Shown piece by piece: positions 14,132 through 20,289 of a stretch of 24,254 bases of DNA. Numbering within the stretch: position 1 is the first letter of the stretch; the number at the start of each line of letters is the position of its first letter. Location of the stretch: positions 7,013 to 31,266 of the forward strand of contig JAHZGC010000029.1 in assembly GCA_019421015.1 (NCBI GenBank). Direction: 5' to 3'. Both the position numbers and the translations under genes were made by a program. This DNA comes from Coriobacteriaceae bacterium. GTDB lineage: Bacteria; Actinomycetota; Coriobacteriia; Coriobacteriales; UMGS124. The notes below the pieces were generated by a model. That model ran no database searches and had not been told where the DNA came from. It saw only the letters and a list, made by a program, of their open reading frames with translations.

Positions 14132-14297
14132 GGCACCAGCCCCCCTATATAACGTATACCAGGCAAATACACACACCCATAAAGACCTTAAAGACCTTTA
14201 TATATATCTATTACTAGGTAAAGGCCCCATGGAGCGAGCCTGGGCGGTGAGGAGGATAGGAGCCCGCCCAGGGCCGCCCCATAGGGCCTCGCATACG
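14132..14297 (-). promoter_or_regulatory. AT-rich leader and possible promoter of the HNH gene
   Basis: On the minus strand this stretch contains ATAGATATATATAAAGG, a tandem AAGGTCTTTA AGGTCTTTA (14181-14200), and TGGTATACGTTATATAGG close to the HNH ribosome site. TGGTATACG resembles an extended -10 element, but no good -35 sits at 17 bases. It lies just after a terminator, so a new transcript plausibly starts here. The AAGGTCTT repeat also appears in the inverted repeats at 20731-20743 and 20836-20848. Confidence 0.4.
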
Positions 14298-14321
14298 AAA
14301 AAAGCCGCCCCAAAGGACGGC
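14298..14321 (-). terminator. Intrinsic terminator after the ADP-ribosylglycohydrolase gene
   Basis: The minus strand reads GCCGTCC-TTTG-GGGCGGC followed by six T's and CGT. The stem includes one G-T pair. It ends the accessory transcript that carries the DUF6883 cassettes and the glycohydrolase. The 128 bases between it and the glycohydrolase stop (14322-14449) hold no gene, tRNA or other structure I can support. Confidence 0.82.
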
Positions 14322-14449
14322 TTGGCAAGCGCCCGGATGTGAGCCGGGGTCTCCTCAAACAAGGGCACTCCACTCTGTGCTACTGCTTACCGGGTCTATT
14401 CTCCCACGTTCTCAACGCACCCTCAACCACGTGATCATGCAGGCCCGCG

Positions 14450-15238
14450 TCAGAACAAACACGCCTCTATGATGTCCTTGCCGCGCAGCGCGTCAATCCA
14501 CTCCCCGGGAATCGATTCGACGCCATAGACGATCCCCGCGAGAGCCCCGGCTACCGCAGCTGTAGTGTCGGTGTCCCCGCCAAGGTTGACGGCTTCCAGC
14601 ACGCACGACTCATAGGACCCCGTGTTCGCGACGCACCAGAACGCGGCTCGCAGCGTGTCCAGCACGTAGCCGCCGGAGCGCGCCGAATCTCTCGGCTCGT
14701 CGGCAACCCCGGCATACTCTCCCATGGCTTCTCGCACCGGCTCACCGTCAGCCATACGGCGCGCTATGCGCACGAAGTCGACGCACGCCTCGGTGCACTT
14801 GGGATGCGCATGCGTTATCGACGACACCGCCCGAACTTCGTAATCCGTAACGTCGGTGAACGCCAGTGGCACTATGCGCATCAGCGAGCCGTTCCCGCAG
14901 TCGCGCTCGCCCGAGCATCCGACGCCCGAGCGTATGGCCCTCGCCGTGGTGCCCCCAACGTCGAACACGTCTCGGCCTATGGCATACGCGCCAAAGTCCA
15001 GCCACGCCCGGAACCTGCTACGGATGTCGCCCGGCTCGACGGCCCCCTGCTCCCTGATGCTATCGCATGTCGCAAGCGTCAGGCTCGTGTCGTCTGACCA
15101 GGTCCCCACAGGCTTTGCGTGGGTGCCGAAACCGACCATCCCGCTGCACTCGAACGACCCGCGCTCCATGAACTCGAAGGGCACCCCGAGGGCGTCTCCA
15201 ACCGCAAGGCCGTACACCGCATCGCGAAGGGTCGCCAC
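14450..15238 (-). CDS. ADP-ribosylglycohydrolase (ARH/DraG family)
   Basis: These Mg-dependent enzymes remove ADP-ribose from proteins or nucleic acids. All hallmarks are present in 262 residues: GLAVGDALGVPFEF at 10-23, the metal-binding WSDDTSLTLA at 47-56, GNGSLMRIVPL at 116-126, a THAHP segment at 142-146 and the C-terminal GGDTDTTAAVAGALAGIVYG at 220-239. The catalytic set looks intact; SDD replaces the commoner TDD. The start is GTG 15238, three bases after the preceding stop. In a phage it could reverse ADP-ribosylation by a host defence or act as immunity to an ADP-ribosylating toxin. No transferase is visible in this window. Confidence 0.9.
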   Translation of the reverse strand: MATLRDAVYGLAVGDALGVPFEFMERGSFECSGMVGFGTHAKPVGTWSDDTSLTLATCDSIREQGAVEPGDIRSRFRAWLDFGAYAIGRDVFDVGGTTARAIRSGVGCSGERDCGNGSLMRIVPLAFTDVTDYEVRAVSSITHAHPKCTEACVDFVRIARRMADGEPVREAMGEYAGVADEPRDSARSGGYVLDTLRAAFWCVANTGSYESCVLEAVNLGGDTDTTAAVAGALAGIVYGVESIPGEWIDALRGKDIIEACLF

Positions 15239-15240
15239 TG

Positions 15241-15420
15241 CTACTTGCTCCCCATGTAATGCATGCCACCGTTCTGGTCGATTATGGAGACGTACTTGTC
15301 CCCCTTGAACCTGTCGACCAGCTCGTCAAACTGCTTGGCACTCTCAGCCCGGAAACACTCGTGCTTGTTGCTCTCGATGCGATCTTCGATATCCGCTTGG
15401 CTACGCCTGTTCTCGACCAT
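15241..15420 (-). CDS. 59-residue unknown protein
   Basis: This charged protein starts at ATG 15420, eight bases after AGAGG, and ends two bases before the glycohydrolase start. The sequence is MVENRRSQADIEDRIESNKH, then CFRAESAKQFDELVDRFKGD and YVSIIDQNGGMHYMGSK. It is a helix pair followed by a short beta hairpin. I do not recognise a family. It follows the first DUF4926 gene by ten bases. Confidence 0.6.
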   Translation of the reverse strand: MVENRRSQADIEDRIESNKHECFRAESAKQFDELVDRFKGDKYVSIIDQNGGMHYMGSK

Positions 15421-15430
15421 CGCTAGACCT

Positions 15431-15577
15431 CTATTCCCCGTCGTCTTCCAGGGGCGGGAACCACCTGGGCTCCGTCTCCACCAGGTCGGACTCATCCACC
15501 CAGTCCAGCCTGTCGTTATCGTCGGTGTCGGTGTACTCGACCAGGTGGATGGGCTTGGCGTGCTTGTCGTCAAAGTC
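15431..15577. repeat. 147-bp direct repeat, copy 1 (partner 16479-16625)
   Basis: This segment matches 16479-16625 at the same 1048-bp offset with a single mismatch (G/A at the seventh to tenth base from the left). It encodes the C-terminal two thirds of the DUF4926 protein. Identity stops abruptly at the N-terminal third of the gene. Confidence 0.9.
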
Positions 15578-15634
15578 TACGATTGTCCCGGTTCTTCCCG
15601 TCGAAACAACCCGAACAGCGGAATAGAGCTTCAT
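15431..15634 (-). CDS. DUF4926-like protein, copy 1
   Basis: This 67-residue beta-rich acidic protein reads MKLYSAVRVVSTGRTGTIVD, then FDDKHAKPIHLVEYTDTDDN and a C-terminal DESDLVETEPRWFPPLEDDG. The pattern (opening beta strand, GTIV turn, acidic linker, aromatic tail) fits DUF4926, a family often adjacent to DUF6883. It starts four bases after the DUF6883 stop. A role as partner or immunity protein is inferred from adjacency and acidity. The protein differs from copy 2 mainly in the first 20 residues. Confidence 0.72.
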   Translation of the reverse strand: MKLYSAVRVVSTGRTGTIVDFDDKHAKPIHLVEYTDTDDNDRLDWVDESDLVETEPRWFPPLEDDGE

Positions 15635-15638
15635 CTGC

Positions 15639-16004
15639 TCACTTCTCCTTAAAAGGATATGCCGTTACGAGCTTCGGGTTCTTCTCGCCCGGCTCTATGC
15701 ACCATCCGGTAATAACCTTTGCCTGCTTTGTAATCCCAAGCTCCATTGTAACTTGAATGGACACGCGACCATACCCGTTTTTCTTGGTCACCATGGCAAT
15801 ATTCCCGGCAAGCCCCTTGCGTATGTCGCTCACAAGCCTGCTTGCATTGCGCGTCGTGTAACCAATCGCCTTGAAGAACGCAGCTTTCCCGTCTGTGTTC
15901 TTCGGCGAAACCAAGTAGTCCTTAATCTTCGATCTCGATATCTCCGCGTTTCTGAACCTCGGCATCCTGGAAGCCGTGTACGAGTAAGCCCCGCGACCGC
16001 CCAA
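15639..16004 (-). CDS. DUF6883-type protein, copy 1, with MGGRGA N-terminus
   Basis: This 121-residue basic protein starts at TTG 16004, with AGGGGG upstream, giving MGGRGAYSYTASRMPRFRNA. The body matches DUF6883: KIKDYLVSPKNTDGKAAFFK, GYTTRNASRLVSDIRKGL, RVSIQVTMELGITKQAKVIT and PKLVTAYPF. DUF6883 proteins are small, often found at the C-terminus of polymorphic toxins or alone in phages, and are suspected toxins. The TTG is preferred because the upstream frame runs through a terminator, and because it reproduces the start of the Tox-PL-like protein. About two thirds of residues match copy 2 by eye. Confidence 0.75.
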   Translation of the reverse strand: MGGRGAYSYTASRMPRFRNAEISRSKIKDYLVSPKNTDGKAAFFKAIGYTTRNASRLVSDIRKGLAGNIAMVTKKNGYGRVSIQVTMELGITKQAKVITGWCIEPGEKNPKLVTAYPFKEK

Positions 16005-16023
16005 GAGACCGCCCCCTATGCAG
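15954..16023. repeat. 70-bp direct repeat, copy 1 (partner 17002-17071)
   Basis: Bases 15954-16023 are identical to 17002-17071, again at a 1048-bp offset. The repeat covers the ribosome site, the TTG start and the MGGRGAYSYTASRMPRF codons. Outside it, the cassettes diverge. Confidence 0.92.
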
Positions 16024-16032
16024 TTGTTAACG

Positions 16033-16055
16033 AAAAAGCCGCCCCGAGAGGCGGC
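16033..16055 (-). terminator. Intrinsic terminator between the two DUF6883 cassettes
   Basis: The minus strand forms GCCGCC-TCTCGG-GGCGGC followed by TTTTT and CGT. It sits between the DUF2513 stop (16105) and the TTG start of DUF6883 copy 1. It separates the two cassettes transcriptionally and shows that the open frame across it is not part of the DUF6883 protein. Confidence 0.83.
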
Positions 16056-16104
16056 CACAGCCCTTCCAGAACCTTTTACGAGGCCCGCCCCCGGCGAAGC
16101 ACCG

Positions 16105-16476
16105 CTATATCCCCAGCGACGCCTTGGCGCTCGCCACTGCGACCGCCACCGCCACCTCTTTGACGGCCCCGAACGTCACCGCCCCGGCCCTCGCCAGGGC
16201 GTCTTTCGTCTTGCGCCAGAGCCCGTCGTCCCGGATGGCGTCCAGATAGTCGGCACCCTCCCACGTGAGGCCGCCCACAGTCGCCCTCACCACGGAGCCG
16301 GCCCAGTCCTTGACGAACGACGCGTCTATCAGGCCCCTGTTCTCCATGAGCTGCAAGTGGTAAGCCACGACAGCGTCGGTGTAGGCATCCGAAGCGAAGT
16401 CGCCCAGCCCCAGAGCGCCCCTTGCGCCCTCGACGCGCATGAGAATCGAACGAACGAGGTCAAGATCTCGCTGCAA
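16105..16476 (-). CDS. DUF2513 protein
   Basis: This 123-residue protein starts at TTG 16476, giving MQRDLDLVRSILMRVEG, the standard DUF2513 opening, with GGGG seven bases upstream. The rest is helical with a winged-helix-like flow: VAYHLQLMENRGLIDASFVK, then GLTWEGADYLDAIRDDGLWR and an Ala/Val-rich end. DUF2513 proteins are small, DNA-binding-like and common in prophages and toxin-immunity loci; their role is unknown. It follows DUF4926 copy 2 with a two-base gap. The frame upstream of the TTG overlaps that gene and was not used. Confidence 0.85.
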   Translation of the reverse strand: MQRDLDLVRSILMRVEGARGALGLGDFASDAYTDAVVAYHLQLMENRGLIDASFVKDWAGSVVRATVGGLTWEGADYLDAIRDDGLWRKTKDALARAGAVTFGAVKEVAVAVAVASAKASLGI

Positions 16477-16478
16477 GG

Positions 16479-16625
16479 CTATTCCCCATCGTCTTCCAGG
16501 GGCGGGAACCACCTGGGCTCCGTCTCCACCAGGTCGGACTCATCCACCCAGTCCAGCCTGTCGTTATCGTCGGTGTCGGTGTACTCGACCAGGTGGATGG
16601 GCTTGGCGTGCTTGTCGTCAAAGTC
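16479..16625. repeat. 147-bp direct repeat, copy 2 (partner 15431-15577)
   Basis: Second copy of the near-identical segment covering the C-terminal part of DUF4926. The stop codon and the acidic LEDDGE tail are included. Confidence 0.9.
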
Positions 16626-16682
16626 GACGATGAACCCGAGCCTGCCAGTGGAAACAACTCTAACGGGAGAATACAGCTCCAT
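16479..16682 (-). CDS. DUF4926-like protein, copy 2
   Basis: This 67-residue protein starts at ATG 16682, four bases after the DUF6883 copy 2 stop. Residues 20-67 are identical to copy 1, while the first 19 residues differ at a few positions (MELYSPVRVVSTGRLGFIVD). The conserved GTIV turn of copy 1 is GFIV here. If DUF4926 is the partner of DUF6883, specificity would have to lie in the N-terminal strands, because the rest is invariant. Confidence 0.72.
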   Translation of the reverse strand: MELYSPVRVVSTGRLGFIVDFDDKHAKPIHLVEYTDTDDNDRLDWVDESDLVETEPRWFPPLEDDGE

Positions 16683-16686
16683 TCCG

Positions 16687-17052
16687 TCACTCGCCCTTCT
16701 TCGGATACGCAGTCAGAAACCTCGGGTTCTTCTGCTTAGGGTCTATGCACCACCCGGTTACGACCTCAACCCGTCTCGTGATGCCCAGCGTCATTGTAAC
16801 CTGAATGGAGACGCGTCCAAAATCGTTCTTTTTCGTAACCAGCGCCTTGTTGTCGCGCAGGCCTTTTTGAATGTCCCCAATGAGCCTGTCGGCGTTGCGT
16901 GTTGTGTAACCGATCGTCTTAAAGAAACCCGCTTTCCCTTCGGTGTTCTTCGGAGACACCAGGTAATCGCGAATCTTGGCCCTTGGGATAACAGCGTGTT
17001 GGAACCTCGGCATCCTGGAAGCCGTGTACGAGTAAGCCCCGCGACCGCCCAA
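16687..17052 (-). CDS. DUF6883-type protein, copy 2, with MGGRGA N-terminus
   Basis: This 121-residue protein has the same length and TTG start (17052) as copy 1. The first 17 residues are identical; the body diverges: KIRDYLVSPKNTEGKAGFFK, TTRNADRLIGDIQKGLRDN, ITRRVEVVTGWCIDPKQKNP and RFLTAYPKKGE. No insertions or deletions separate the two copies, so the fold is conserved. The frame upstream of the TTG crosses a hairpin region and is not needed. It is the first gene after the late regulator. Confidence 0.75.
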   Translation of the reverse strand: MGGRGAYSYTASRMPRFQHAVIPRAKIRDYLVSPKNTEGKAGFFKTIGYTTRNADRLIGDIQKGLRDNKALVTKKNDFGRVSIQVTMTLGITRRVEVVTGWCIDPKQKNPRFLTAYPKKGE

Positions 17053-17071
17053 GAGACCGCCCCCTATGCAG
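17002..17071. repeat. 70-bp direct repeat, copy 2 (partner 15954-16023)
   Basis: Second exact copy of the segment carrying the ribosome site, TTG start and N-terminal tag of the DUF6883 gene. Confidence 0.92.
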
Positions 17072-17216
17072 CTGGACACCAAAACGGGCAAGGCCCCCTC
17101 GCGAATGAATCGCTCGGAGGCCCCGCCCGTCGGAGAAGGAGTATCAATGAGGAACCGATTAACGCACGGTAGCAAAATATCAGCTTGCCGTACCCATGGG
17201 GTGAACGTTTTGTGAA
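17072..17216 (-). promoter_or_regulatory. Leader of the DUF6883 cassettes: hairpin and AT-rich segment
   Basis: The minus strand at 17175-17216 is AT-rich relative to its surroundings. It contains TTCACC followed 18 bases later by GATATT, a weak promoter-like pair. Closer to the gene, about 17085-17130 can fold into an imperfect GC hairpin with a short T-run (GTTTTGG). This is a likely start point for the accessory transcript, but the promoter match is poor. Confidence 0.35.
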
Positions 17217-17657
17217 TTAACCTTCCGCGCTACCTTTTCCGGCCCTCACTGACTGCGGCGGCATCGAGTCTATCCACTCGCAAAGCACTTTGGCATGCGT
17301 ATGCACCCAGTGCTTGGACCTGTCCACCTCGTCAGCAACATCGGCCCAGCTCATCCCGTCGATGTAGTAAAGCTCAAGCACCTCAGCCGACTTGCGGCCC
17401 CAGGCCACGAGCACCCCGTCGATGAGCACCATCGCCTCGGCAACGGCGTCCTGGCACGCGTCCATCTCGCGCTCAAGGTCCACAAGGTCCTCGATGCGCC
17501 ACTGCGCCGCGCTTCCCGTCGGGTCGCCCACAGCGTTCTTGGGTCCCGGGCCCCCGTCGCCCCCCGACGGCGGGCCGTCCATTTCGCACAGGAACTGAAG
17601 CTCCTCGATCCTCGCCGCCGCAGCCCTGGCGGCCCCAAACACCTCGCGAGCCCTCAA
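17217..17657 (-). CDS. Sigma-region-4-like phage regulator (late transcription activator type)
   Basis: This 146-residue protein is typical of short phage regulators that precede the packaging genes (ArpU/DUF1492-like). It has an N-terminal helical part, a disordered Gly/Pro segment (GPPSGGDGGPGPKNAVGDP), a long helix (IEDLVDLEREMDACQDAVAE) and a C-terminal helix-turn-helix near residues 90-125 (AEVLELYYIDGMSWADVADE, then DRSKHWVHTHAKVLCEWID). The start is TTG 17657 with GGGGAGG close upstream. Its position, last gene before the late and accessory genes, suggests that it switches on late transcription. Confidence 0.75.
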   Translation of the reverse strand: MRAREVFGAARAAAARIEELQFLCEMDGPPSGGDGGPGPKNAVGDPTGSAAQWRIEDLVDLEREMDACQDAVAEAMVLIDGVLVAWGRKSAEVLELYYIDGMSWADVADEVDRSKHWVHTHAKVLCEWIDSMPPQSVRAGKGSAEG

Positions 17658-17734
17658 GCTACCTCCCCGCCCTCAGACCTTCACCCGCCCTCTCCTTGGG
17701 GGTGAGACCGAATCTCCCGACGGCGTCAGCCGCC

Positions 17735-18220
17735 CTAACGGAACTCGTAGCCCGACCACTCGACCCGCACGCCCGACTCGTCCGGCCAGTCCCCGTACTG
17801 CCTGTGGCTCCTGGCCCTCACCTCGCGTCCCTTGTCAAGGCATCTCTGCTCGTAGCCGTCCGCGTGGCCCTCGACGCGCTCGATGAAGTCGTCGGGCCCT
17901 TCGACCTCCCCGTACTCGTCCACGACGTCGAACGCCCCGTCGCAAACGCACCTGCGCACCCCCTCCCAGCTCGTCAGGAGCGTCCCCTCGTGGCACTCGC
18001 ACAGCGGGACCCAACCGGCCGAGACCTTGCAGATGTGCAGCCCCATATCCGGATCAGCGCGCCTGAGCACGTGCGAGATGTCGCCGGTGAAACCATCGGG
18101 CAGAGCAGCCAGGTACAGCCTCGGCTCCGAGTAGTCCCGGCGGCTCTCCACCACCGCCCCGTCGATGTACGTCTTGACCGTCGCCGCCAGCTTCGGCCTC
18201 AGGTAGTAGTTAGTCCCCAC
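17735..18220 (-). CDS. MGTNYYLR-type phage protein of unknown function
   Basis: This 161-residue protein begins MGTNYYLRPKLAATVKTYID from GTG 18220. It contains the LHICKVSAGWVPLCECHEG segment typical of a widespread unnamed phage family whose members start MGTNYYLR and carry an H-I-G/C-K-SAGW motif. Later parts include VVDEYGEVEGPDDFIERVEG. The family's function is unknown. The 5' end overlaps the small zinc protein upstream by 11 bases. The stretch from 17658 to 17734 has no gene. Confidence 0.75.
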   Translation of the reverse strand: MGTNYYLRPKLAATVKTYIDGAVVESRRDYSEPRLYLAALPDGFTGDISHVLRRADPDMGLHICKVSAGWVPLCECHEGTLLTSWEGVRRCVCDGAFDVVDEYGEVEGPDDFIERVEGHADGYEQRCLDKGREVRARSHRQYGDWPDESGVRVEWSGYEFR

Positions 18221-18371
18221 CCTTCCCCCTCCCCTTCGCGGCCGCCCTGCGGCACGCCTCGCAGCAGTAGACCTTGTTCTTGGACCTCGTGGAGAACGCC
18301 CTCCCGCACACCGGGCACACGCCCCGGCGCTCGCGGGCGTCCCACCACGTGATCGGGGCCCGCCACCTCAC
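18210..18371 (-). CDS. 53-residue zinc-finger protein
   Basis: The gene starts at GTG 18371, overlapping the MazG-like stop as GTGA. It encodes PITWWDARERRGVCPVCGRA, then FSTRSKNKVYCCEACRRAA and a basic GRGKGGD end. The CPVC and CCEAC pairs form a treble-clef-like zinc site of the type seen in small phage and bacterial RNA- or DNA-binding proteins. Function unknown. A longer open frame upstream is the antisense shadow of the MazG-like gene. Confidence 0.68.
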   Translation of the reverse strand: MRWRAPITWWDARERRGVCPVCGRAFSTRSKNKVYCCEACRRAAAKGRGKGGD

Positions 18372-18664
18372 AGCCTCCCCCTCTCCCTGTTCCTCCCCTC
18401 GCAGCGCGCCATGTAGGGCCTCATGTCCGAGCAGCCCAGGGCGTGCGCCAGGTTGCAGCAGGCCTGCACGCAGTCGGCCAGCTCGTCGAGCAGGGCGGAG
18501 AGGGGCGCGCCGCCAGGGTCGTCCAGCCCCGAGTCGAGCCAGGCCCTCCACGACTGCCACGCGCCGAAGGCCTCGGCCGCCTCCTCCAGGGGCTTGAGGG
18601 CCTGGGCCTTGTCCGGAACTGCCCCGGGGAACGCCTCTACGGGGCCCAGCAGCACGGCGCTCAC
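18368..18664 (-). CDS. MazG-like nucleotide pyrophosphohydrolase
   Basis: MazG-type proteins hydrolyse nucleoside triphosphates or alarmones and are common in phages. This 98-residue protein starts at GTG 18664 by GTGA overlap. The metal motif EExxE is at 27-31 (LEEAAEAFGAW) and ExxD at 61-64 (LLDELADCVQACCNLAHAL), the pairing that defines the superfamily. It ends DMRPYMARCEGRNRERGRL, typical of phage versions. Substrate unknown. Confidence 0.8.
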   Translation of the reverse strand: MSAVLLGPVEAFPGAVPDKAQALKPLEEAAEAFGAWQSWRAWLDSGLDDPGGAPLSALLDELADCVQACCNLAHALGCSDMRPYMARCEGRNRERGRL

Positions 18665-18891
18665 TCGGCACCGCCCCCCTCGTCGTCCAGCCTGCGGCCG
18701 CACCACGGGCAGTGCGCCACGCCGAAGGACGCGCCCACCGACATGCACTCGGACTCGTGCCCGAATTCCAGGGACCACCCGGAGCGAGGGTCACGGTACA
18801 GCCACGCCTCGAACTCGCCGCACCCGTCCGGGGTCCTGGGGCAGATCCCGTACCCGCCGGGCCTCTCGGGCTCGCACATCAGGCAGCTCAC
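18661..18891 (-). CDS. Cysteine-rich zinc-ribbon protein
   Basis: This 76-residue protein reads MSCLMCEPERPGGYGICPRT, then DGCGEFEAWLYRDPRSG, ESECMSVGASFGVAHCPWCG. Paired CxxC motifs at both ends indicate a zinc-ribbon fold. Similar short proteins sit in early regions of high-GC phages and resemble the Lar-type restriction alleviation group in layout, but I cannot assign that function. The start GTG 18891 overlaps the previous stop by four bases. Confidence 0.68.
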   Translation of the reverse strand: MSCLMCEPERPGGYGICPRTPDGCGEFEAWLYRDPRSGWSLEFGHESECMSVGASFGVAHCPWCGRRLDDEGGGAE

Positions 18892-19106
18892 TCGGCCTCA
18901 CCCTTCCCTGCCGGGCATACCAGCCGCTCGAAGTCCGGCCACCCGTAGCGCGTGCCGCACATCGGGCACCACAGCGGCCGCACCCCGCGCTCCATCACGT
19001 AGCTGGCCCCGCACGCCAGGCACCTCCACCAGCGCGCCTCGGGCTCGCATCGCCCGTCCATGTCGGGGTCGCGCACGGCCTCGATGCGGTCGCATCCGCT
19101 ACCCAT
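18888..19106 (-). CDS. Small zinc-ribbon protein
   Basis: This 72-residue protein starts at ATG 19106, overlapping the upstream gene by eight bases. The core is RWWRCLACGASYVMERGVRP followed by LWCPMCGTRYGWPDFERL, a classic CxxC-x(~17)-CxxC zinc ribbon. It may bind nucleic acid or act as a Lar-like restriction alleviation protein; neither is shown. Confidence 0.7.
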   Translation of the reverse strand: MGSGCDRIEAVRDPDMDGRCEPEARWWRCLACGASYVMERGVRPLWCPMCGTRYGWPDFERLVCPAGKGEAE

Positions 19107-19872
19107 CGTCCCTCACCCCCGCCAGGCGCTCGGCGCGGACAAGGAGGTCGAGCTGCTCTGCCGTGTGGCATCCGGCCGTGTCATAGCGCTCGCTCGGCTT
19201 CTTGCCGTCCACGAGGGCCGGGCACTTGTCGCAGCAGAAGCCGATGCAGCCCCAGTAGGCTGTGTAGTCCTTACGCACGTCCTCGCGCAGCCGCCACCAG
19301 CTGTCGGGGCACTCGCCGAGCAGCGACGACAGCGGCACCCACCTCGCGCCCCTGCCGTCTTTCCGCCCCCACGGCCTGACCGCGGCCCTGCCCCTGTGCG
19401 ACACGGCCACGACGCGCACGCGCCCGCCGTCCTTCGTCCACGCCTCGCCGCCGAGGGCCAGCCGGCCGCCGTCCCCGAAGCCCGGCCACCGGCAGCCCTC
19501 CGGCACGACGCGCCCGGCCCCGCGCAGGGCGTCCAGCTCGGCGGCCTTGGCCTTCCACTCCTCGACGGCCCCGACCATCTCGGCAACCTCGCCCATGGTG
19601 GTCATGGCCCCTCCCAGGTACATGCCGGTGAGCCGCTTAAGCTCGCGCGCCGAGTAGGTGTCCTCGCACTCGTCCTCGTCGCGGGCCCAGTCGATGCGGC
19701 GCGAGATGTCGGCGCGGGCGTTCTCGCGGTCTTGTTCCAGCCTCGTGCCATGGATTCCGATGCCGTGCTCCACGCACCAGACCGTGGGCGCGCAGCTCAC
19801 CACGGCTCCCATCAGCTCCCGCGCCAGCCGCTCCATGGCGGTGCTGCCGTCGTGCTTGTCGTTCTCGTCCAT
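19099..19872 (-). CDS. 257-residue phage protein of unknown function
   Basis: ATG 19872 has AGGGAG upstream. The N-terminal ~100 residues are helical (MERLARELMGAVVSCAPTV, then DEDECEDTYSARELKRLTGM). The middle has a coiled segment (VEEWKAKAAELDALRGAG) and a basic beta-rich part with AWTKDGGRVRVVAVSHRGRA, which looks like a small beta barrel. The end has a cysteine cluster (CIGFCCDKCPALVDGKKPSE, then CHTAEQLDLLVRAERL). I do not recognise a named family. It heads the chain of overlapping small zinc-protein genes. Confidence 0.68.
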   Translation of the reverse strand: MDENDKHDGSTAMERLARELMGAVVSCAPTVWCVEHGIGIHGTRLEQDRENARADISRRIDWARDEDECEDTYSARELKRLTGMYLGGAMTTMGEVAEMVGAVEEWKAKAAELDALRGAGRVVPEGCRWPGFGDGGRLALGGEAWTKDGGRVRVVAVSHRGRAAVRPWGRKDGRGARWVPLSSLLGECPDSWWRLREDVRKDYTAYWGCIGFCCDKCPALVDGKKPSERYDTAGCHTAEQLDLLVRAERLAGVRDDG

Positions 19873-19980
19873 GTTCGCTCCCTCTAACAATTCAAAGGCG
19901 TTTCAGCCATCGCATATGCCGCCCTGGGCACTTACACCGTGTCGGTTCTTTTCGTGCGTGAAAGCACGGCTGCGCACGGC

Positions 19981-20289
19981 TTAAACGGCGTTTCCAGCTG
20001 CTATCTCGATTCGCTCCACGGCCTCCGTGACCATGGCGTCCACGGTGGCAACCAACCTCGCCATGCCGTCGGGGTCGGAAAGGTCGATTTCGTCGTCGGA
20101 CCCGCGCGTCGCGTACTCCACGAGCATCTCGACCGCGTGGTGGAGCGTGCCTGGGTAATGCCCCGTCTCCCGCCACGACGGCGGGAACGGCTTCCCGAAC
20201 GCGATTCCGCCGCTTCCGTACTTTTCAAGTTGCCAGCAGGTGCCTAGCGAGTACGGCACCACCCGGTAGTTCCCGAGCCTGATTTCCAT
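19981..20289 (-). CDS. 102-residue phage protein of unknown function
   Basis: This protein starts MEIRLGNYRVVPYSLGTCWQ from ATG 20289, with an AAGGTGAAGAGG site upstream. It continues with FGKPFPPSWRETGHYPGTLH and a helical C-terminus (GMARLVATVDAMVTEAVERI). The beta-strand N-terminus with conserved W/P residues resembles small phage proteins of high-GC siphoviruses, with no known role. The 108 bases downstream, to 19873, show no gene. Confidence 0.68.
   Translation of the reverse strand: MEIRLGNYRVVPYSLGTCWQLEKYGSGGIAFGKPFPPSWRETGHYPGTLHHAVEMLVEYATRGSDDEIDLSDPDGMARLVATVDAMVTEAVERIEIAAGNAV

Noticed and set aside
14322..14449. Possible tRNA or small RNA between the glycohydrolase gene and its terminator
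   Set aside because: A 5-bp stem with a 7-base loop exists, but there is no TTCRA loop sequence, D arm or anticodon arm in the right places.
16005..16058. N-terminal extension of DUF6883 copy 1 from an ATG upstream
   Set aside because: The extension is encoded by a terminator hairpin and its T-run, and the TTG start reproduces the tag of the Tox-PL-like protein.
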